NCBI RefSeq assembly: GCF_036227205.1
Contig: NZ_CP109442.1
Location: forward strand, 4,898,001-4,962,000
DNA: 64,000 bases
DNA from: Amycolatopsis sp. NBC_01480
GTDB taxonomy: Bacteria; Actinomycetota; Actinomycetes; Mycobacteriales; Pseudonocardiaceae
Direction: 5' to 3'
Under the pieces are notes generated by a model that was not told the DNA's origin, did no database searches, and saw only the letters and a list, made by a program, of their open reading frames with translations. Numbering within the stretch: position 1 is the first letter of the stretch; each line of letters begins with the position of its first letter. This document shows, piece by piece, positions 42,712 through 51,152 of the stretch. Both the position numbers and the translations under genes were made by a program.

Positions 42712-45513
42712 TCAGTCCGGGCGGTTCCGGTGGCGGCTGTTGAGGTTGCGTTCGGTGCGGGTGGCGTCGTGGTGGCGGGATTGGTGGTGGTAGAGGGTGA
42801 GGGCTTCCTGCCAGGCGGCGTGGGCGAGGTCGTGCTGGCTGAGGGTTGTGTGGAGCTGGCCGAGGCGGTCGAGTGTGTCGGCCAGTTGGTAGGTCGCGCC
42901 GAGGTCGCGAAAGATCGTGAGCGCGTTGCGGTAGTGGGTGATGGCGCGGGTGTGGTGGCCGGCGGCGTGCTCGATGTAGCCGAGGCTGTCCAAGGTGGTT
43001 GCTTTGCCTTCGGGGTCTTCGTTGCGGCGAAACAGGGTGAGGGCTTGCTCGCAGTGTGCGCGGGCTTGGTCGTGCTCGCCGAGTTGGGCGGCGTACCAGC
43101 CCACGGCGTTGTGGGCGCGTGCTTCCCACACCGGGTCGTCGAGGGCGTGGCACATGTGCAGCGCTCGTTCGGCGTGGTCGCGGGCCTTGCGGTCGTTGCC
43201 TAGTTGTGCCCAGGCGGCGGCGAGTGTGCGGTGGGTGTGGGCCTGGTTGACGCGGTCGTGGTGGTGTTCGGCCAGCGTGAGCGACTGGTGCAGGTGGTTG
43301 ATCGCCTTGTCGTGCTGCGTGAGGTCGGAGTGGGCGCGGCCGATCAGGCGGTGGGTGAGGATGTGCGCGGCCGGGTCGGGCAAGTGCGCGGCGGCGTCCA
43401 GGGCGGTCTGCCACACGGTGAGCCTGCTGTGCAGGTGCCCGCGTCGGCGGTGGAATGGCTCCAGCGCCCACGCGAGGTTCCACACGACCCGGTGCTGGCC
43501 GCGGGCGGCGGCCTGTTCCTGGGCGGCCAGCAGGCACCGGTGTTCGCTGTCGAACCACGCCATCGCGATCTCGTCGCTGACCGGCGGGTCGAGGTGGGTG
43601 CCGTGCGCGGGCTCGTCGAGCAGGACCGGATCGCGGTGCGGGTTGAGGCGGCGGTCGGCGGCGTGAGCGGTGTGCAGGTAGAAGTCGGTCACCCGGCTCA
43701 GGGCGGCGGCGCGGACCCTCTCGGGAATCGCAGTGGCGGTGTCGCGAGCGTGCTGGCGGACCAGGTCGTGCATCCGGTAGCGGCCGTCGGTGCCGTGATC
43801 GAGCAGCGAAGCTTGTTCCAGCTGGCGCAGCAGCGTCGCGGTTTCGTCGCGGGGCAGGCCGAGCAGGCTCGCGGCGGCCGGCAGGCCGGTGTCCGGTCCC
43901 GGGGCCACGCCGAGCAGCGCGAACGCGGTGACCTGCTCGGCCTTGAGGGCCCGGTGCGACCACGACAGCACCGCGGGGAGGCTGGCGGCCGGGTCTCCGT
44001 CGTCGAACGCCCGCAGCCCCTGCCCCCGCAACTGAGCGACCAGCGCCCCCAGCGGGAGCTGGGGGCGTGCCTGGGCGTGACCGGCGACGATCCCCAGCGC
44101 CAGCGGGTACCCGCCACACAGGGCGGCGAGTTCCTCGGCAGCGGGCGCTTGCCCGGTCACCCGGGCCTCGCCGAACCGGCCGACGAACACGGCGCGGGCT
44201 TCGGCCGCGGACAGCGGGTCGAGGCGCAGCGGATGCGCGCCGTGCCTGGTGACCAGGCCGGAGAGTTGGTTGCGGCTGGTCACCAGGACGGCGCACCCTC
44301 CGCTGCCGGGCAGCAGCCCCGCAACCTGGGCGCTGTCGGCCGCGTTGTCCAGCACGAGCAGCATCCGCTTCCCGGCGATCGTGCTGCGGAACAACGCGGC
44401 CCTGGCGTTCGGGTCGAGGGGGACGCGGCCGGGCTTGGCGCAGAGAGCGTCGAGGAAGCCGCGGACCGCGTCCGGCGGATCCATCGGCGTGCCGTCCGGA
44501 CCGTAGCCGCGCAGGTCGACGAACAGCTGACCGTCGGGGAACCGGTGGGCATGCCGATGCGCCCACCGCAGCGCCAGCCACGTCTTGCCGATGCCGCCCG
44601 GCCCGGTGATGGCGGCGACGGCGACCGAGCCACCACCGGGGCGGCCGAGCACCTCGTCCAGCCGGTCCAGTTCGGCGCGGCGCCCGGCGAACACCCCAGG
44701 CGCGGCCGGGAGCTGCCTGGGGGTCGCCGTACCAGGGCCAGCGGCGGCCCCAGCGCCGGGCACCGGGTCGGGGGCCGTCGCGGGCGCGGTTGCGAGGAGC
44801 CGCCGATGCTCCTCGACCAGGGCTGCGCCGGGTTCGATGCCCAGCTCCTCGACGAGCTGGCGCCGGGTCCGGCCGTAGTGCTCCAACGCTTCCGCCCTGC
44901 GTCCTGCCTGGTGCAGGGCCCGTAGGTACTGGCTGGCCACGCCCTCGTCCAGCGGGTGTTCCACGGCGCGCGCGGCCAGGTCCGCCAGCAGGTCCCGGCC
45001 GTGGCCGAGGTTGAGCCGGGCCTCGGTCAGCTCGTGCTCGGCGGCCAGCCGTTCGCGCGCGAACAGGTCGCGCTGGGTGCGGGCCCACTCGCCGTCGATG
45101 CCCGTGAGCGGTTCCCCGCACCACAGCTCCAGCGCCTCGGTCAGCAGCCGCGCGGCCGGCTCGTCGGCGGGCTCGGCGTGCGCGCGGCTGCGCAGGTCGC
45201 GGAAACGGTGCAGGTCGATCACCGTTCCCTGCGTGTCGAGCAGGTAGCCGCCGGGTCTTCGGACGATCGCCACCCCGGTCACACCACGCAAGGCCTGGCG
45301 TAGCCGCGAGATGTAGCTGTGCAGCGTGGCGCGCCCCCGCCGAGGAACCTGGGTACCCCACACCCGATGGACAAGACGGTCGGCGGGCACCACCTGGCCC
45401 GCGTCGACCGCGAGTGCCGCCAGCGCGCACCGCTGCCTGGCCGGCCCCAGCCCCACCGGCTGCCCCTCCGCTACCACGGACAGCTCTCCCAGCACGCGCA
45501 CGAGGACAGTCAC
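42712..45513 (-). CDS. SARP/AfsR-type regulator with NB-ARC and TPR domains
   Basis: 933 residues. Residues 1-95 are an OmpR-like winged helix (LHSYISRLRQALRG), 97-245 the BTAD domain (EWARTQRDLFARERLAAEHEL; AVEHPLDEGVASQYLRAL), about 275-560 an NB-ARC NTPase with P-loop GPGGIGKT (304-311), and about 640-920 TPR repeats (GWYAAQLGEHDQARAHCEQAL). Such regulators control secondary metabolism or secreted functions. It faces away from the secreted-protein gene at 45664, the nearest plausible target. Confidence 0.93.
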   Translation of the reverse strand: MTVLVRVLGELSVVAEGQPVGLGPARQRCALAALAVDAGQVVPADRLVHRVWGTQVPRRGRATLHSYISRLRQALRGVTGVAIVRRPGGYLLDTQGTVIDLHRFRDLRSRAHAEPADEPAARLLTEALELWCGEPLTGIDGEWARTQRDLFARERLAAEHELTEARLNLGHGRDLLADLAARAVEHPLDEGVASQYLRALHQAGRRAEALEHYGRTRRQLVEELGIEPGAALVEEHRRLLATAPATAPDPVPGAGAAAGPGTATPRQLPAAPGVFAGRRAELDRLDEVLGRPGGGSVAVAAITGPGGIGKTWLALRWAHRHAHRFPDGQLFVDLRGYGPDGTPMDPPDAVRGFLDALCAKPGRVPLDPNARAALFRSTIAGKRMLLVLDNAADSAQVAGLLPGSGGCAVLVTSRNQLSGLVTRHGAHPLRLDPLSAAEARAVFVGRFGEARVTGQAPAAEELAALCGGYPLALGIVAGHAQARPQLPLGALVAQLRGQGLRAFDDGDPAASLPAVLSWSHRALKAEQVTAFALLGVAPGPDTGLPAAASLLGLPRDETATLLRQLEQASLLDHGTDGRYRMHDLVRQHARDTATAIPERVRAAALSRVTDFYLHTAHAADRRLNPHRDPVLLDEPAHGTHLDPPVSDEIAMAWFDSEHRCLLAAQEQAAARGQHRVVWNLAWALEPFHRRRGHLHSRLTVWQTALDAAAHLPDPAAHILTHRLIGRAHSDLTQHDKAINHLHQSLTLAEHHHDRVNQAHTHRTLAAAWAQLGNDRKARDHAERALHMCHALDDPVWEARAHNAVGWYAAQLGEHDQARAHCEQALTLFRRNEDPEGKATTLDSLGYIEHAAGHHTRAITHYRNALTIFRDLGATYQLADTLDRLGQLHTTLSQHDLAHAAWQEALTLYHHQSRHHDATRTERNLNSRHRNRPD

Positions 45514-45663
45514 CCGAATCCCCCCAAACCGCTCAACCCCGCCTCAGCGTGGCACAGCCACCAGCGGAATGCAGAAACCGTGCAAGCGATGTACACGATC
45601 GACGCAGCACCGTGGTCGTCCCGGGCGAACCCGGACTCTCGTGCAAGGCGAAAGGGATGACAG

Positions 45664-46137
45664 ATGGTGGTCAAGAAGATCCTGGCAGCAGCAGCGGGTG
45701 CGCTCGCGGTCACGGCCGGCCTGGTCGTGGCGGGCGGGTCGGCGAGCGCCGCCGCACCGGACTGCCAGACCGCGACCGGCTACGGCGTCGTCGTGGCGTC
45801 CGCGCCGGTGAAGGGACTCTCGGACGGGACCGAGATCGGGAAGAGCCAGCTCTGCCGCGACGCCGCGTACCACTACTGGGCGTTCGTGCGCTTCTACTCG
45901 CCCCTCAACGCCAGCTCATGGGGGCAAGCCAGCCTCTACCGGTTCCGCAACGGCGTCCAGGTGAGCACGATCGACTGCGGCAGCGGCAACGGCCTCGTCA
46001 ACCCGGGCCAGACCCGATGCTGGACCGGCACGCTGGACGGCCTGTCCGGGGGCTACACCTTCCAGGCGGTCGGCGAGGTCACCAGCAGCCACACCGGCAA
46101 CGTCTACGCCCAAGGCTGGACACCGATCACCCGCTGA
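45664..46137 (+). CDS. Small secreted protein with Sec signal peptide
   Basis: 157 residues. Residues 1-29 are a clear signal peptide (basic MVVKK, long hydrophobic core, SASA-A). The mature protein of about 128 residues is beta-rich with four cysteines that could form two disulfides (DCQTATG, LCRDAAY, IDCGSG, RCWTGT). No family is recognised. It lies 150 bases from the divergent SARP gene and ends before a hairpin. Confidence 0.72.
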   Translation: MVVKKILAAAAGALAVTAGLVVAGGSASAAAPDCQTATGYGVVVASAPVKGLSDGTEIGKSQLCRDAAYHYWAFVRFYSPLNASSWGQASLYRFRNGVQVSTIDCGSGNGLVNPGQTRCWTGTLDGLSGGYTFQAVGEVTSSHTGNVYAQGWTPITR

Positions 46138-46145
46138 GAACGCCA

Positions 46146-46183
46146 GGGCGCGGCACGACCCCGCATGGGTTCGCGTCGCGCCC
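46146..46183. terminator. Hairpin after the secreted-protein gene
   Basis: GGGCGCG at 46146-46152 pairs with CGCGCCC at 46177-46183, and the inner part (ACGACCC/GGGTTCG) pairs with a few mismatches. It starts nine bases after the stop. Confidence 0.55.
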
Positions 46184-46609
46184 CCGCGTCGGCGATGGTC
46201 GAACCGGAACAGCGGGCCGCATCGGCCTCCCGCTGGGCTCGCTGGATGTCACTTACGTGGTTCCGCAGGTCAACGGGTACTCCGGGCCACCGACGATCCT
46301 CGCCGCCGCGGCACGCGGCACAGCCTGGGCCCGGACCGTGATCACCGTGTACCTGCTGCTGCGGCGCCGATCCGTTGCCCGGTCGGGCCATGAGCGTCCG
46401 GTGCCACCGGCCCACCGCCAGCCTCCCGCTCCTCGGCAGGCTGCCTGCTGATCATCGCCCGTGACCGGGGCATGGCTGGTGTGGCGGCGGGGTGGGGCCG
46501 TGGCCGCGTCGGACGGTGCGGCGGGTCCCTTCACGGCCACCATCGCCCAGGGCGGCGTGGGTGATCCACGCGCATTGGAATGTCTCGATCAGCTGACTCG
46601 CGGCAGCGA
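46184..46609. other. Intergenic stretch with no recognised feature
   Basis: Several frames are open because of high GC, but none has a ribosome site and protein-like composition. A short GGCAGGCTGCCTGC repeat near 46435 is the only structure noted. Confidence 0.4.
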
Positions 46610-46810
46610 TCAAGCACCGTTGCCACGGCGCCAGTTGATGGTTTCGCGACGGCGGATGAGCCGACGCCGAATTCGTCCCCCGGTCTTGCCGTTATGGGCA
46701 CGGCCGTAACCGCGCTTGAAGCCGTAGGCACGGCAAAATCCGTCGTCGAAGTGATCGCCATCAACCTTGAACGCGCCACGGTTGCGGCGGCACGCACTCA
46801 TTCCTGGCAT
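46610..46810 (-). CDS. Small basic protein (66 aa)
   Basis: ATG 46810 is preceded by GGGGAGGAAG, one of the best ribosome sites in the window. The product is strongly basic and rich in Gly, Tyr, Asn and Lys (AYGFKRGYGRAHNGKTGGRI; RRRLIRRRETINWRR), which is not the composition of a shadow frame in 70 per cent GC DNA. A nucleic-acid-binding role is possible. It lies 111 bases downstream of the gene at 46922 in the same direction. Confidence 0.6.
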   Translation of the reverse strand: MPGMSACRRNRGAFKVDGDHFDDGFCRAYGFKRGYGRAHNGKTGGRIRRRLIRRRETINWRRGNGA

Positions 46811-46921
46811 GGGCTTCCTCCCCGAGCTGCATTTTCGGGCTCAATCGACGGAGAAACCCGCGCGTAGGGCCGCGCCTCGGAATTGTGGCGAGCGACCCTG
46901 CGCGGGCAGGCTGAGTTGTTG

Positions 46922-47857
46922 CTATTCGGTGTCTCCGGCCGTTTCCGGGACGTCGGTCTTGTCCGGGTTGATGGCGAATCGTTTCGGCGCCTCGCAGGTT
47001 TTGATCGCGTACCCGTCGGCGACGAGCTTCTCGCACGCGTTGTTGACCGCACCGCCCGACCGGCTCAGGTCCTTGCCGATCTTGGCGGGCCCGAAGTCCT
47101 CGCCCGGGTGGTCGGTCAGGTACTCCTCCACCAAGGCCCGCAGGCCGCCCTTGGGCAGTCGGTCCGTGTCCGCACTGGCGGAACCGGTGGGGTCGGCGAC
47201 CGCAGGCGGCTCTGCCGGAGACGGCGCGGTCTCGGTCGCGTGGTCCATCGGATCAACCGGTGCGGTGTCGGGCAGCGGGGTGGTGTCGTCGGTTTCGGCA
47301 GATGGGGCGGCCTCGTCGATGGTGGCTGTGGTGGTGCTGTCGGCGTCGGAGTCGTCGGCTTCTGATCCGGTGGTGACCTCCTGCACCGCCGTGGTGTCCT
47401 CGGTGGTCGTGTCGTCGACGTCGGCGGCCGGGTCCTCGGCTATCCCCGGGTCCTCGGTCGTGCTGTCAGGGGTGCCGCTTGGGTGGTCGGTCGGGTCGTC
47501 GTCGCTGGGCGTCGCGGTCGCGTCCGGCAGTGAGTCTTCGGTGTCGGGTGTGGCTGCGCCACTGTCCGACGGGGCGAACGCCCAGGTATCGGGATTGCGC
47601 GGGCCGTCACCTGCGGTGCGGATGGCGGTGCCGTCGCGCTCCCAACGGACGAGGATCTTCGCGGCGGTCGAACGGCCGACTCCGGCGGACATCGCCACTG
47701 TGGCGGTAGTGGACCCGGGACCGTCGCGCAGCGCTTCCCACACTTTGTCCTCCGCGCTCGGTGCGTTCGGCTGGCCGGGGACGTCGGCCACGGCGTGTAG
47801 GCAGTGGTCGCCGTCGGTGGCTGTGGCGGTGCGGGTGGTGCGGTTCTTGCGGGACAT
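46922..47857 (-). CDS. Two winged-helix domains joined by a long acidic linker
   Basis: 311 residues. Residues 33-95 form a winged-helix-like unit (AEDKVWEALRDGPGSTTATV; GRSTAAKILVRWERDG). Residues about 100-230 are a low-complexity Asp/Glu/Thr/Pro linker. Residues 235-300 are a second winged helix (GGLRALVEEYLTDHPGEDFG; SGGAVNNACEKLVADGYAI) that lines up with residues 20-82 of the MoxR protein at 33797. It is likely a DNA-binding or adaptor protein specific to this kind of element. Confidence 0.75.
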   Translation of the reverse strand: MSRKNRTTRTATATDGDHCLHAVADVPGQPNAPSAEDKVWEALRDGPGSTTATVAMSAGVGRSTAAKILVRWERDGTAIRTAGDGPRNPDTWAFAPSDSGAATPDTEDSLPDATATPSDDDPTDHPSGTPDSTTEDPGIAEDPAADVDDTTTEDTTAVQEVTTGSEADDSDADSTTTATIDEAAPSAETDDTTPLPDTAPVDPMDHATETAPSPAEPPAVADPTGSASADTDRLPKGGLRALVEEYLTDHPGEDFGPAKIGKDLSRSGGAVNNACEKLVADGYAIKTCEAPKRFAINPDKTDVPETAGDTE

Positions 47858-48257
47858 GACGAACTCCGTGTGCTAGTGCGGAATGGAAAGGGTCCTGCCC
47901 CGGCCGGGGCGTCGGGCCCGCCGGTGCGCATCCGGTGGTTCGGGCTGCACGTCTATGGACGCTTCGTCACCGCGCCGATGTCAAGTGATTCGTCAAACAA
48001 GACACCTGTCTCGTGTGGATCTAGCGCGAATCTGCTGCTATCGCGAAACGGCAATATCAGTGACAACCCATACGTGGCTTGACATCGCCGCGTGCACGGA
48101 GCGTCCATAGAGCTGTCATGGCACGAACCACGCCAACCGATTTCCGAGAAGGATGTTGTCTCCTGTAGACCAAGACTTCCGTAAACCGCGGTTCCGCCGC
48201 CGGCCCCGCCCTCGGCGCTTACCTTTTCCTCTTACCTATTCTGAAAGCTGCTTCGTC
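47858..48257. other. 400-base divergent promoter region
   Basis: No convincing gene. The region contains a TTGACA at about 48079 with CATAGA some 20 bases further, spaced too widely for a standard promoter, and lower GC between 48000 and 48140. It must hold the promoters for the minus-strand gene ending at 46922 and the plus-strand gene from 48258. Confidence 0.35.
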
Positions 48258-49344
48258 ATGCCCATTTCTGTGACCGCACACGACGTGCCCGAGATTCGCG
48301 CGCGTATGACCGCGTGGACGCGAGATCCCGGTCCCGATGGGGCGGCGAACTGGTTGCAGTTCTTCCTCGGCCCGCAACCCGATTCCGCGACGGAAACACG
48401 AGTGTTCGACCGCTCCGATGATGTGGCCGCCATCATCGCGGGCACGCTGGCCGCGCAGCTCCCGGCCGCCGAACTGTTCTACGTCTCCAGCGGCATGACC
48501 GAACTCGCACGCCACGCCGTGACCACGCTGACCGAGTACCGATTGCATCCCGGAGACCTGCCCGCCCCGGTCGGCATGATGGTCTACGCCGAGCCGCCCG
48601 TGGCCAGCCCGGTCGATCATCATGACGGCGTGAGCGTCGTGTTCTGGGGGCCGGGACGCGGCGGCCTGTGGGGCCACCGATGGCGACGCCCGTCCCGCAC
48701 GGTCGCCCCCCATGGGGCGGCTCCTGGCGACGCTTTCCCGCGACGAGGCGATCCGGCGGGGCGAACGCGCCGTGACGCGCCCGGAAACCCACCCCGACGT
48801 CCCGCTGACGACCGAGGAAGGGTTCGACTTCCTCCTGTCCAGGCCGTTGCCCAACCTGCGCCGCGCCCCGGCTCCACCGTCGTTCACCCCGCCCCACGGC
48901 TACGACTGGTCCGGGCTCACCCCGATGGAGTACACCGACATGCACGGCTGGCCCGGTGATATCACAACCGGGCTCGACGGCAACAGCCTGCGGCTGGCCG
49001 AGGCGAGCCTGAGCCTGGACCGCACGATCCTGGCCACCTGGCTGCTGATGGGGCAGACCATCGCCCGGTCCGAAGACCTCACCGCGCCGCGCGCGGCCCG
49101 TCCTCGCATGGCCCGCGACACCCCCGGCGCCGACCCGGGCGTCCGCTACATCGACCTGCCTCGCGCCCGCACCGAGCCATCCGACCATAGCGAGACCACG
49201 GCATCGACACGTGAGTACCGGCATCGCTGGGTTCGCGCGAGGACATTGGCGCAATCAATGGTACGCCAGCCGAAACGGTCACCGTCCTATTTGGATCGAC
49301 CCGCACCTCGCCGGACCGGAGAACGCGCCGCTGCTCGGCGGTGA
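48258..49344 (+). pseudogene. Accessory protein gene with a frameshift near 48650
   Basis: The frame from ATG 48258 encodes about 130 protein-like residues (MPISVTAHDVPEIRARMTAW; PAAELFYVSSGMTELARHAV; HHDGVSVVFWGP) and then turns to Arg/Pro-rich nonsense. The frame open at 48712 continues with normal composition (MGRLLATLSRDEAIRRGERA; YTDMHGWPGDITTGLDGNS) to at least 49190. A shift by one base in the G-rich run near 48645-48655 would give one protein of about 320 residues. No family is recognised. Confidence 0.6.
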
Positions 49345-49369
49345 CCGGGTCAACGTGCTGCGCCGATAG
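49211..49369 (+). CDS. Small protein (52 aa) overlapping the previous frame
   Basis: GTG 49211 to TAG 49369 encodes STGIAGFARGHWRNQWYASR followed by NGHRPIWIDPHLAGPENAPL. The R-G-H-W-R-N pattern and the normal residue mix mark it as coding, unlike the Arg/Ser-rich reading of the overlapping frame. It is either a separate small gene or the true C-terminus of the frameshifted protein before it. Confidence 0.5.
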   Translation: MSTGIAGFARGHWRNQWYASRNGHRPIWIDPHLAGPENAPLLGGDRVNVLRR

Positions 49370-49397
49370 CAACCGTCAGGAGAAGGAGTAATTCGAC

Positions 49398-50246
49398 ATG
49401 ACCCGTGGTTCGTTTATCGCTTTGACTGTTTCCCTGCAGGACGGTGTCGTCGCGCACGGCGTCTTCGGCACACGTGCGGACGCGCGCTTGTGCGCGGATT
49501 GGCACGGTGTCACCGATCCGGACGTCGCCGCTACCCGCGCCGTGGCCCTGTTCCCTCCCGACGCGGAACCGGTGCTGACACACAACACCACCGGGGGCGA
49601 GGTGTTCACGCTGCCCGACGAAGTCATGGCGGTCCTGGAGAACGGCACCCCGGAGGCCACCGCCCGCGACGAGTGCGTCATCGCGTTGGTCACGGTGCCG
49701 ACCCCCGAGGTGCGCGCCGCTTTCGCGGTGGGACCGTTCGACGGTGCGCAGGCACGCCGATGGCTGGCCGACGCGTTGGCGCCCGGCCGGGGCCGTCCGG
49801 CCGAGTGCCGCCTGCTGCCGGTCCGTGCCAGCGCTCTCGGCGCTGCCCGCACGCCCGCCGCAACCCCGGAGGCACCCGTCCCTGCCGTGGTCCTGCTGGA
49901 CACCTCGAACGGCCCGATCTGCTACGGCCCGTTCGACAGCGCGCTGGACGCCGCGCTGTTCTGGCACGACGTCACCCGCACCCTGGACCTGGCCAATGTG
50001 CACCGCGCCCACGTGTGCGACCTCATTCCACCCGGCCCGGCCGCGATTCCCACACCGACTTCCGAGGAGCCTCCGGGCGATGACCGCGTGCGAGGCTGGG
50101 TGGTGCGCCTGCAGGACCGCGCCGACTCCGACCCCCGGGTCGTCGGCATGTTCGCCGACCAATCCGTCGCCCGCGCGTGGCGGCCGGAATCGTCCTCGTC
50201 GGAGACCACATCACCACAGGACCTGCTCCCGGTCCATCAACCGTGA
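49398..50246 (+). CDS. Protein of four degenerate repeats with G-x-F...A-x-x-W motif
   Basis: 282 residues from ATG 49398 (GAAGGAG upstream). Four units of about 60-75 residues can be read, each a beta strand, then G-x-F, then a helix with A-x-x-W: HGVFGTRADARLCADW, AVGPFDGAQARRWL, YGPFDSALDAALFW, VGMFADQSVARAW. Linkers are Pro-rich. No enzyme motif or signal peptide is seen; a binding role is possible. Confidence 0.7.
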   Translation: MTRGSFIALTVSLQDGVVAHGVFGTRADARLCADWHGVTDPDVAATRAVALFPPDAEPVLTHNTTGGEVFTLPDEVMAVLENGTPEATARDECVIALVTVPTPEVRAAFAVGPFDGAQARRWLADALAPGRGRPAECRLLPVRASALGAARTPAATPEAPVPAVVLLDTSNGPICYGPFDSALDAALFWHDVTRTLDLANVHRAHVCDLIPPGPAAIPTPTSEEPPGDDRVRGWVVRLQDRADSDPRVVGMFADQSVARAWRPESSSSETTSPQDLLPVHQP

Positions 50247-50575
50247 TGTCGTGTGCACATATCAAGCCGCTCTCACGCTATCAGTGTGCGGGGCGCTTCC
50301 AACGTGATCGTCTCCGGGATAGCGGTCGTTGTCGATTTCGCACGGATCAGTGGATGTCTGACGCGTTGCGATTTCCCGTTTCCTCTGCAGCGTCCCACAT
50401 GCCGGATGCGCGAGGGCGAGCGACAATAGACGAGGTCACCGGACAGCAGGGGCGCCCGTCGGGCGCGCGATTTCCTGCTCGGTATCGACCGTCAGCTGCG
50501 CGGGCAAGCACGCACCGCGGACAGGAGTGAGCTACCGGCCGCGTGATCGTGCTACGGCGGCGCTGCAGGGCTGGC
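50247..50575. other. 329-base convergent intergenic region
   Basis: It lies between convergent genes. No hairpin of note and no supported gene were found. Several short frames are open in both directions but lack ribosome sites. Confidence 0.35.
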
Positions 50576-51097
50576 TTATGCGAGTGTGGCTACTGGATCA
50601 CCGATGGGCAGGATCGCGTCGACGGGCAGGCCCTCGCGGAGGATGCGGTGTCCGTCGAGATGGGCGTCGTGCAGGAGGCAGGCGTTGCCGAGTCTCTCGG
50701 TGAACTCGCGGATGTAGTTGACGGAGAAAGGGATCCCCAGATAAGCGATGCCGAGTCCGTCAGGCCAGGTCGGGTCATGGACGTTGCCGTGTTCGTCGAC
50801 GCACCATGCATGCGCGCAGCCGAAGCCGCCTTCGGTCAGACCGTAGCCTTCGACGTAGGTTAGGCCGTGCGTTTCGCTGTAGCCGGACGCGTTGGAGTAG
50901 CACATTCGTTCTGTCCCGCGGGCTCGGCCAGGTGGCAGAGGCGACGGGAAACCCCAGCGGCCGAGGGCAAGTACGAGCTCCTCGGTGCAGCAGTATGACC
51001 AGCCGGCTGGGCCCCTGGACGAGCGGTAAAGCTGGACGTGCATGGACAACCATTCGACGAGCTGCGCGTGGTGCCCGGTGCCTGGCTCGTGAGTCAC
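50576..51097 (-). CDS. Protein with Cys-His-Asp triad pattern, possible papain-like fold
   Basis: 173 residues. The ordered core has MCYSNAS, LTYVEGYGL, then HAWCVDEHGNVHDPTW and YLGIPFSVNYI. The order Cys, His, Asp and the C-Y-x-N-A / Y-V-E-G / H-A-W / D-P-T-W pattern recur in a widespread uncharacterised family that resembles transglutaminase or papain-like folds. No activity is established. It is downstream of, and in the same direction as, the conjugation operon, 55 bases after the hydrolase. Confidence 0.6.
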   Translation of the reverse strand: MTHEPGTGHHAQLVEWLSMHVQLYRSSRGPAGWSYCCTEELVLALGRWGFPSPLPPGRARGTERMCYSNASGYSETHGLTYVEGYGLTEGGFGCAHAWCVDEHGNVHDPTWPDGLGIAYLGIPFSVNYIREFTERLGNACLLHDAHLDGHRILREGLPVDAILPIGDPVATLA

Positions 51098-51152
51098 CGG
51101 TCCATAGTGCCAGCTATCCAGGTGTCGGCCTGGGGGAGCCTATATACGGGTC

